Source: Zygnema cylindricum
Taxonomy: Eukaryota > Streptophyta > Zygnematophyceae > Zygnematales > Zygnemataceae
Direction of reading: 5' to 3'
DNA length: 62,000 nucleotides
Assembly: GCA_037447655.1 (NCBI GenBank)
Contig: JBBHKE010003519.1
Location: 1-62,000, forward strand
This document shows, piece by piece, positions 55,531 to 62,000 of this stretch; within the stretch, counting starts at the first letter, position 1; every line of letters begins with the position of its first letter. A program made the translations under genes and the position numbers. The notes under the pieces are model-generated. The model saw only the letters and a list, made by a program, of their open reading frames with translations, was not told the origin of the DNA and searched no databases.

Positions 55531-57663
55531 CTCCCCTTATTTTCTAGTCTACTTCCTTTCAACTTCCACAAACAAGTAAACAAAACACCCCCTCCCCCTT
55601 TTTTTTTTTCTTTTCTTTTTCCTTTTTCCTTTTCCTTTGATAAATCTTAAGTATTTAACACAGTGCATTAAATGAACTGAAATGATAATTGCATCACACA
55701 TTTCCTTTAACATCCCTTTTTCCATAAATCCGAGCAAAGATTTTATCCACTTCATTGATTTTTCATCCACACACAAACCATTTCCCTCTTGCAATCCCAA
55801 CAACCAGCCCTATTTCCAATCTGCAACATACATCTGAGCTAACCCTTTTACAGGCACACCTTCACAAACTCATCACACCAAGTAGTGATGTCAAATCCAT
55901 TTCCCCCAAATATTCCCAAAAAACACTCGTCCCCACTAAGTTCCTCATAAGATCTAATATTTTTATCCATGATAATTACCTGTTTTTCTGAACTTTGCTA
56001 CTTCTCTCCCCCTCAAAATCTTTCCACTATTACTTTCTAATCGTAATTCCCAATAAATATTTCTTTTCTCCCCTATCCTTTGAAACCGAATCGAGTTTCA
56101 CTTCTCCCCTTTCCGACCAGTTTTCTTGTTCCCTATTATCTATAAAATTATCCTGATTAATTTTATTTTTCCTGTTTTCAATTATGGATCCTAGAACTGA
56201 CTTAGGAATTTCTAAGTCATACACTTTTCACTCCTCGACATCTCAAGTACCTCCTCTCTCTTTACTTCCCTTATACCTCCAAAAGCACACTGATGCCTTC
56301 GTGCAATTACTGTGTGCTTTTCTTTCTTCTAAATACTACTAATCCGGAGAAGCTCCCAAATATCTTCATCCTCTTTCTCCTCTTCCCCTTCTTCCTCCTC
56401 ATCCACATTCCAACTTCTAAGTTTTTCCAAACAAGGGCATTCCTTTCCCTACAAAAGAATTAAATCCCCTTTTTCAAAGCTCCCCTTTCTTTTCCTCTCC
56501 CTCTCCGCGCCACCAAAGTTCCGATAAGGTTTACCTTTGTCTTTCTTTCTCTCATCACGCTTCCGCTCGTCACCACCGTTCCTCTCATCACGCTTCGCCC
56601 GTCACCGCTGTTCCTCTCACACGCTTCCGCCAATCACCACCAGCTGAAAATGCGCACCCTGTCCTTTCCCCTACGAAGCTCCAAAGTGCTTTCCTTCAAA
56701 AGAATTATCCCCATGGTAATTAGTCAAGTCCATGAGGAGCCATCCATTGCCTGCATACGACAAATGATACCTTCGTACTCATCTGGGAGTTTCATAAGTA
56801 GTGTATTAATCTTACTCTCCTCAGATTCTACATATCCCGCACTAGTAAGCTCAACGTATAACGCAGCAATATCATTGCAAAACTCTATCATGCTACCGCC
56901 TTTATAAACATAGGCATCTATTTCTTTTCTTTTCTCTTTTCTCAACAATATCTAAATCCGAAAATTTCCCATAAAAATACATAAATAATAAACTATTTTC
57001 CGAAAATCAATTCTACCAATAATAAATAAAATTCCAACAAAAATTACCACATTTTCCTCTAACTACCATAACAATTTCCAAAAAATAAAACTTTCCAAAT
57101 TTTCTAAATTTCGCCACCCGCGTACTTAATCCCACAAAATAAAACATTAACTAATTGTTGCCTCTGAATAGTCTCACTCTTATAAATCTGAACTAATGCT
57201 TCCCATATCTTTGAAGCTTTGGTTAGACTTAAAAGAGTGATAGCTATCGACTTAGACACATACCTACAGTATGAGATGTTTTGCTATAGTGTTTTTGTAC
57301 ACCCATAATTGCAATGTCCAGCAAGGACAATTTTAATCCCGCTACATGTGGTACCATAGCTGAGAGCCTAGCTCCCCTCACCATAGGTGTCCCTTTTTCC
57401 TTTCCCCTATGGTCCCCTTCCACGGTAATGATTTTCACTTCACCTTCCGTTGCATCTGAGCTCCGGTTGATATTCTGGGCAGCCTCAGATGAATCTCCAT
57501 AGTAAGCTCCTCCAAAGCCAGGTGGTGGACATCTCACTTGTCCCGAAACAATTCCGCATAAGTGTTTCTCAAAAAGCAATCCCGCCATTGTAAACTCCCA
57601 ATAGGTGAAGTCTGTTCCATCGAACATAGGCACCCTAGATGGTGGGCCCTGTACACACACACC
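55531..57663 (-). pseudogene. internal region 1: broken gag
   Basis: Minus-strand gag homologous to that of internal 2, but interrupted by an AT-rich insertion of about 215 bp (56934-57148) and other indels. Recognisable pieces are GPPSRVPMFDGTDFTYWEF, GIVSGQVRCPPPGFGGA and LLMKLPDEYEGIICRMQAMD. Its primer-binding site is damaged (TGGTGGGCCC, then a short CA repeat, 57640-57663). Non-functional. Confidence 0.85.
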
Positions 57664-58827
57664 TGAAACTCTGAGACCTCCATTGGCCCTCAAAGTATGC
57701 AGATCAAAACAAGCTAATCTAGATAGTGCCGACTCCAAGTTAATATAAACCCAAATGTCTGACCCCTTGACAGTCACAATCCCAATATAGATTCACCCCT
57801 GTGAAATAACACTTTCTGTGTGCTCAGTTCCACCACAGAATGCAAAGTTAGAATATGAGATTTGGACACATTCACCCACTTTGACTTTCCCTTATAAATG
57901 CAGCCACCCTGGCAGACAAAAACTCTGACCGACTACACCCCTGTGTAGCCTGTACTCCCCTGAATCCGCAGCAAAAAGAATCACTGAAAATGGTCAAGTA
58001 AATTGATAGATATGGCTGGCCAAAGTTTGCCATTTATACAGGGTGCTCTCTGGGAGAGGCAGCTGCCTACCCAAAATTTAATCTAAGTCCTATTCCCTCT
58101 CTAAAACTCTATCTACTGAAGTACGGCACCAATCAAATAACTGTATTGTACATAAAAGTTGCATGGCCAAAAATGTCGACACGTGTCAAATCAGGATTAG
58201 TTCCTGTAATCTCCGGAATTCCCGTAATCCAATGTTATTACGCCACGTGTCATCTGACCTGGCAAAGACCGTAAAACGCCAAAAGTACATTTCCGTGATC
58301 GCGGCGCCTATCGCGGCCGTCCGATCAAAACCGGCTATAATCCTAGCCGCTGAAATTCGACGCGCGGTATTCGTTTCGCTATCGAAACAAATGCGCGGTA
58401 TTTGTTTCGCTATCGAAACAAATGCGCGGTATCCGTTCTGTCCACATACCGTACTTCGTACTAAATCAAACTGTATCTATGTACAAAGTATATATTAGCC
58501 GTTAAACGGATTAATGTACATATAAAGATTTATATATTTTCAAACCCTATATATCGTAATATTTGTCCTAGACTTAACGGCTAGAGCTAACGGCTAATGC
58601 GGATTGACGGACGGCAGGTACCAGGATCAATTCCTGGGTCCGTCAACTAACTCTACCTAATTCACCCCTTGTCTTCTCTAGAGAGCCTAGGCTGCCATGG
58701 CTCTAGCTCCCTATCCAGCCTTCAGTGACTACAACAAGTGTGGGGGCTTGGATAGGGGAGTTAGAGGCAGACCGCCTCAGCTCTTTTTTATTCTAATACA
58801 GACCTAGAAAATACTCAAATATCAACA
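57664..58827 (-). repeat. LTR B of the array (shared middle LTR)
   Basis: 1164 bp, nearly identical to LTR C and clearly less so to A. It serves as the 3' LTR of internal 2 and the 5' LTR of internal 1. Hairpin at 58604-58646; polypurine tract complement at 58828-58840. Confidence 0.9.
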
Positions 58828-59683
58828 CTCCCCTTATTTTCTAGTCTATTTTCTTTCAACTTCCACAAACAAGTAAACAAAACACCCCCTCCCCCTTTTT
58901 TTTTTCCTTTTCTTTTTCCTTTTTCCTTTTCCTTTCATAAAACTTAAGTATTTAACACAGTGCATTAAATGAACTGAAATGATAATTGCATCACACTTTT
59001 TATTTAACATCCCTTTTTCCATAAATCCGAGCAAAGATTTTATCCACTTCATCACTCTTTCATCCACACACAAACCGATTTCCCTCTTGCGATCCAAACA
59101 GTGGGCCCTATTTCCAATCTGCAACATACACCCAGATGCTACATAAGATCTACATCTTTCGTACTCATATTTTTATCCATGATAATTACCCCATTTTCTG
59201 AACTTCCCTCACTCTCTCCCATGGAATTCTTTCCACTATTACTTTCTAATTTAATTCCCAATAAATATTTCTTTTCTCCCCTATCCTTTGAAACCTCTTC
59301 GAGTTTCACTTCTCCCCTTTCCGACCAGTTTTCTGGTTCCCTATTATCTATAAAATTATCCTGATTAATTTTATCTTTCCCGTTTTCACTTATGGATCCT
59401 AGAACTGACTTTCTCATTTCTAAGTCATACACTCTACACTCCTCGACATCTCAAGTACCTCCTCTCTCTTTACTTCCCTTATACCTCCAAAAGCACACTG
59501 TTGCCTTCGTGCAATTACTGTGTGCTTTTCTTTCTTCCCCATACTACTAATCCGGAGAAGCTCTAAAATATCTTCATCCTCTTTCTCCTCTTCCCCTTCT
59601 TCCTCCTCATCCACATTCCAACTTCTAAGTTTTTCCAAACAAGGGCATTCCTCCATATAATGACCCGGTTCCCTACAAAAGAA
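58828..59683 (-). pseudogene. internal region 2: pol remnants after gag
   Basis: Beyond the gag stop (TAA at the first Cys of the zinc knuckle, which then reads FFCREPGHYMEEC), short stretches resemble P pol: QQCAFGGIREV matches the start of the P protease region, and KKYLLGI and SEGSSENGVIIMDKN match the P RT end (PRYILGI, SEGSEEEGVIILDDE). Most of protease, all of integrase and most of RT are deleted. Confidence 0.7.
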
Positions 59684-60679
59684 TTAAGCCCCCTTTTTCA
59701 AAGCTCCCCTTTCTTTTCCTCTCCCTCTCTTTCCACCAAAGTTCCGATAAGGTTTACCTTTGTCTTTCTTTCTCTCATCACGCTTCCGCTCGTCACCACC
59801 GTTCCTCTCATCACGCTTCCGCTCGTCACCGCTGTTCCTCTCTTCACGCTTCCGCCAATCACCACCAGCTGAAAATGTATTGACCCTGTCCTTTCCCCTA
59901 CGAAGCTCCAAAGTGCTTTCCTTCAAAAGAATTATCCCCATGGTAAAGCTCCAAGTCCATGAGGAGCCATCCATTGCCTGCATACGACAAATGATGTTTT
60001 CGTACTCATCTGGGAGTTTCATAAGTAGTGTATTAATCTTACTCTCCTCAGATTCTACATATCCCGCACTAGTAAGCTCAACGTATAACGCAGCAATATC
60101 ATTGCAAAACTCTATCATGCTACCGCCTTTATAAACGTAGGCATCTATTTCTTGTTTTACTAATTGTTGCCTCTGAATAGTCTCACTCTTATAAATCTGA
60201 ATTAATGCTTCCCATATCTTTGAAGCTTTGGTTAGACTTAAAAGAGTGATAGCTATCGACTTAGACACATATCTAAGTATGAGATGTTTTGCTATAGTGT
60301 TTTTGTATTCCCATAATTTTGTGTCATTTTCTTTAGTTTTAATCCCTACATGTGGTACCATAGCTGAGAGCCTAGCTCCCCTCACCATAGGTGTCCCTTT
60401 TTCCTTCTCCCCTATTTCCCCTTCCACGGTAATGATTTTCACTTCACCTTCCGTTGCATCTGAGCTCCGGTTGATATTCTGGGCAGCCTCAGATGAATCT
60501 CCATAGTAAGCTCCTCCAAAGCCAGGTGGTGGACATCTCACTTGTCCCGAAACAATTCCGCATAAGTGTTTCTCAAAAAGCAATCCCGCCATTGTAAACT
60601 CCCAATAGGTGAAGTCTGTTCCATCGAACATAGGCACCCTAGATGGTGGGCCCATAACCTGAAACTCTGAGACCTCCAT
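59684..60679 (-). CDS. gag protein of the non-autonomous copia element (331 codons)
   Basis: Copia-type capsid protein. The longest frame starts at the ATG 60677-60679 inside LTR C (MEVSEFQ) and crosses the primer-binding site, where an in-frame ATG (60653-60655) follows. Then come PPSRVPMFDGTDFTYWEF, WEALIQIYKSETIQRQQLV, MIEFCNDIAALYVEL, LLMKLPDEYENIICRMQA, and a C-terminal basic tail with three tandem repeats of about 11 residues (DERKRDERNGG type). It ends just before a zinc knuckle whose first Cys codon is TAA. The capsid part is intact, so it could still be expressed; whether it works without the knuckle is unknown. Confidence 0.8.
   Translation of the reverse strand: MEVSEFQVMGPPSRVPMFDGTDFTYWEFTMAGLLFEKHLCGIVSGQVRCPPPGFGGAYYGDSSEAAQNINRSSDATEGEVKIITVEGEIGEKEKGTPMVRGARLSAMVPHVGIKTKENDTKLWEYKNTIAKHLILRYVSKSIAITLLSLTKASKIWEALIQIYKSETIQRQQLVKQEIDAYVYKGGSMIEFCNDIAALYVELTSAGYVESEESKINTLLMKLPDEYENIICRMQAMDGSSWTWSFTMGIILLKESTLELRRGKDRVNTFSAGGDWRKREERNSGDERKRDERNGGDERKRDERKKDKGKPYRNFGGKRGRGKERGALKKGA
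60644..60659 (-). promoter_or_regulatory. half-tRNA primer-binding site of internal 2
   Basis: On the element's strand GGTTATGGGCCCACCA, directly after the LTR end TTTCA. All 16 bases are complementary to the 3' side of the anticodon loop and the 5' anticodon stem of plant initiator tRNA-Met as I remember that sequence. Confidence 0.8.
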
Positions 60680-61839
60680 TGGCCCTCAGAGTATGCAGAT
60701 CCAAAACAAGCTAATCTAGATAGTGCCGACTCCAAGTTAATATAAACCCAAATGTCTGACCCCTTGACAGTCACAATCCCAATATAGATTCACCCCTGTG
60801 AAATAACACTTTCTGTGTGCTCAGTTCCACCACAGAATGCAAAGTTAGAATATGAGATTTGGACACATTCACCCACTTTGACTTTCCCTTATAAATGCAG
60901 CCACCCTGGCAGACAAAAACTCTGACCGACTACACCCCTGTGTAGCCTAGACTCCCCTGAGTCCGCAGCAAAAAGAATCACTGAAAATGGTCAAGTAAAT
61001 TGATAGATATGGCTGGCCAAAGTTTGCCATTTATACAGGGTGCTCTCTGGGAGAGGCAGCTGCCTACCCAAAATTTTCTAAGTCCTATTCCCTCTCTAAA
61101 ACTCTATCTACTGAAGTACGGCACCAATCAAATTACTGTATCGTACAAAAAAGTACAAGTGCATGGCCAAAAATGTCGACACGTGTCAAATCAGGATTAG
61201 TTCCTGTAATCTCCGGAATTCCCGTAATCCAATGTTATTACGCCACGTGTCATCTGACATGGCAAAGACCGTAAAACGCCAAAAGTACATTTCCGTGATC
61301 GCGGCGCCTATCGCGGCCGTCCGATCAAAACCGGCTATAATCCTAGCCGCTGAAATTCGACGCGCGGTATTCGTTTCGCTATCGAAACAAATGCGCGGTA
61401 TTTGTTTCGCTATCGAAACAAATGCGCGGTATCCGTTCTGTCCACATACCGTACTTCGTACTAAATCAAACTGTATCTATGTACAAAGTATCTATTAGCC
61501 GTTAAACGGATTAATGTACATATAAAGATTTATATATTTTTCAAACCCTATATATCGTAATATTTGTCCTAGACTTAACGGCTAGAGCTAACGGCTAATG
61601 CGGATTGACGGACGGCAGGTACCAGGATCAATTCCTGGGTCCGTCAACTAACTTTTGGTAAGTCTACCTAATTCACCCCTTGTCTTCTCTAGAGAGCCTA
61701 GGCAGCCATGGCTCTAGCTCCCTATCCAGCCTTCAGTGACTACAACAAGTGTGGGGGCTTGGATAGGGGAGTTAGAGGCAGACCGCCTCAGCTCTTTTTC
61801 TATCCTAATACAGACCTAGAAAATACTCAAATATCAACA
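60660..61839 (-). repeat. LTR C of the array (5' LTR)
   Basis: 1180 bp, TGTTGATATTTGAG start on the element's strand, TTTCA end. Hairpin at 61605-61647. Immediately followed on the + strand by the TSD ATACA. Confidence 0.92.
61605..61647 (+). other. tRNA T-arm-like hairpin in LTR C (also in LTRs A, B and both P LTRs)
   Basis: Perfect stems: TTGACGGAC pairs with GTCCGTCAA and CCAGG with CCTGG around the loop ATCAATT, with 8 unpaired bases GGCAGGTA on one side. It looks like an acceptor stem stacked on a T arm; GGATCAATTCC fits a Pol III B box, and ACGGCTAGAGCTAACGG upstream is A-box-like. It is antisense to the element in every LTR. Other copies: 55295-55337, 58604-58646, 31167-31209 and 36539-36577. 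Confidence 0.65.
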
Positions 61840-62000
61840 ATACAATATGACCTTAAGACCCATATTGTATTTGGACCAATTCGGACCAATTAAAACATTT
61901 AGACCAAAAAACTTTTTTTTCACCGTTAGATTTTGACGATCGAACGGTCGCTGATCAAAGTAGCGATCTAAGAAGATCACATGAAATGCCCATAACACAA
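61840..62000 (-). mobile_element. MITE family 'GTTCAAAAGTAGG', copy 4, right arm (runs off the window)
   Basis: ATACAATATGACC, CTTAAGACCCATATTGTA, the GGACCAATT segment and GATCAAAGTAGCGATCTAAG continue the MITE from 54366 in reverse orientation. The distal end lies beyond base 62000. Confidence 0.88.

Larger units (their letters stand above)
54367..61839 (-). mobile_element. tandem array of a non-autonomous gag-only copia element (LTR-int-LTR-int-LTR)
   Basis: LTR A 54367-55530, internal 1 55531-57663, LTR B 57664-58827, internal 2 58828-60659, LTR C 60660-61839, all on the minus strand. The array is flanked by the 5-bp duplication ATACA. The LTRs are related to those of P (same start of the U3/R region, same hairpin). 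Internal regions are only 1.8-2.1 kb and code for gag plus small pol remnants. This fits non-autonomous 'terminal repeat with gag' elements, probably mobilised by a P-like partner. LTRs B and C are nearly identical; A is clearly more diverged. Confidence 0.9.

Noticed and set aside
54832-61498. ORFs repeated in each array LTR (with FSAIAAPIAAVRSKPAIILA or a near variant)
   Set aside because: Antisense frames in LTR sequence; the longest differ between LTRs by indels and have no domain.

Overview
The window is nuclear DNA of a land plant or close streptophyte relative. It holds two intron-containing housekeeping genes of plant type, a spliceosomal SF3B3/SAP130 subunit and an RKP/KPC1-type RING ubiquitin ligase, in a transposon-rich, AT-rich background. 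The RKP protein and the copia primer-binding sites fit a plant. I cannot place the species; the RT-like ORFs and unusual copia elements would fit a seedless or early-diverging lineage, but that is a guess.

Layout. 1-5.3 kb is gene-free DNA with a diverged, tRNA-headed direct repeat and a 25-base G run. SF3B3 (+, three coding exons, 5369-10091) is complete, with a hAT-type MITE in its second intron. 10.1-16.8 kb is intergenic and carries MITEs of three families, a perfect 26-bp palindrome and dispersed repeats. RKP (+, eleven coding exons, 16851-26610) is complete from before the SPRY domain to the C-terminal RING, with a mariner-like MITE in its last intron. 26.6-62 kb contains no cellular gene that I can recognise.

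The 28-62 kb block is a stack of nested retroelements. A decayed RT-like ORF (- strand, about 29.1-30.8 kb) lies head-to-head with the C-terminal part of a second copy (+ strand). That second copy is split by a full copia element P (30966-37335, TSD CCCTA). A coiled-coil ORF next to an LTR-like sequence (39.8-41.3 kb) is probably part of an unrecognised LTR element. Then come two - strand copia relatives: Y (48291-51580, truncated) and X (41526-48290, LTR-internal-LTR plus part of a second internal region), X having landed in Y. Finally a tandem LTR-gag-LTR-gag-LTR array (54367-61839) of a non-autonomous, gag-only relative of P sits inside a MITE copy with a perfect 5-bp TSD (ATACA).

The most distinctive observation is shared by all copia elements here. 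The LTR ends in CA and is followed directly by a primer-binding site matching the anticodon-stem region of initiator tRNA-Met (GGTTATGGGCCCACCA or a shorter variant), the half-tRNA priming arrangement known from Drosophila copia and yeast Ty5. The gag frame runs out of the LTR through this site, so the complement of the tRNA anticodon (ATG) is an in-frame Met codon of gag. In the P family the LTRs also carry, in antisense, a tRNA-like T-arm hairpin with an A-box-like motif upstream.

Exon limits were set by GT-AG sites, frame continuity and conservation with the Arabidopsis proteins as I remember them. No alignment or database search was run.
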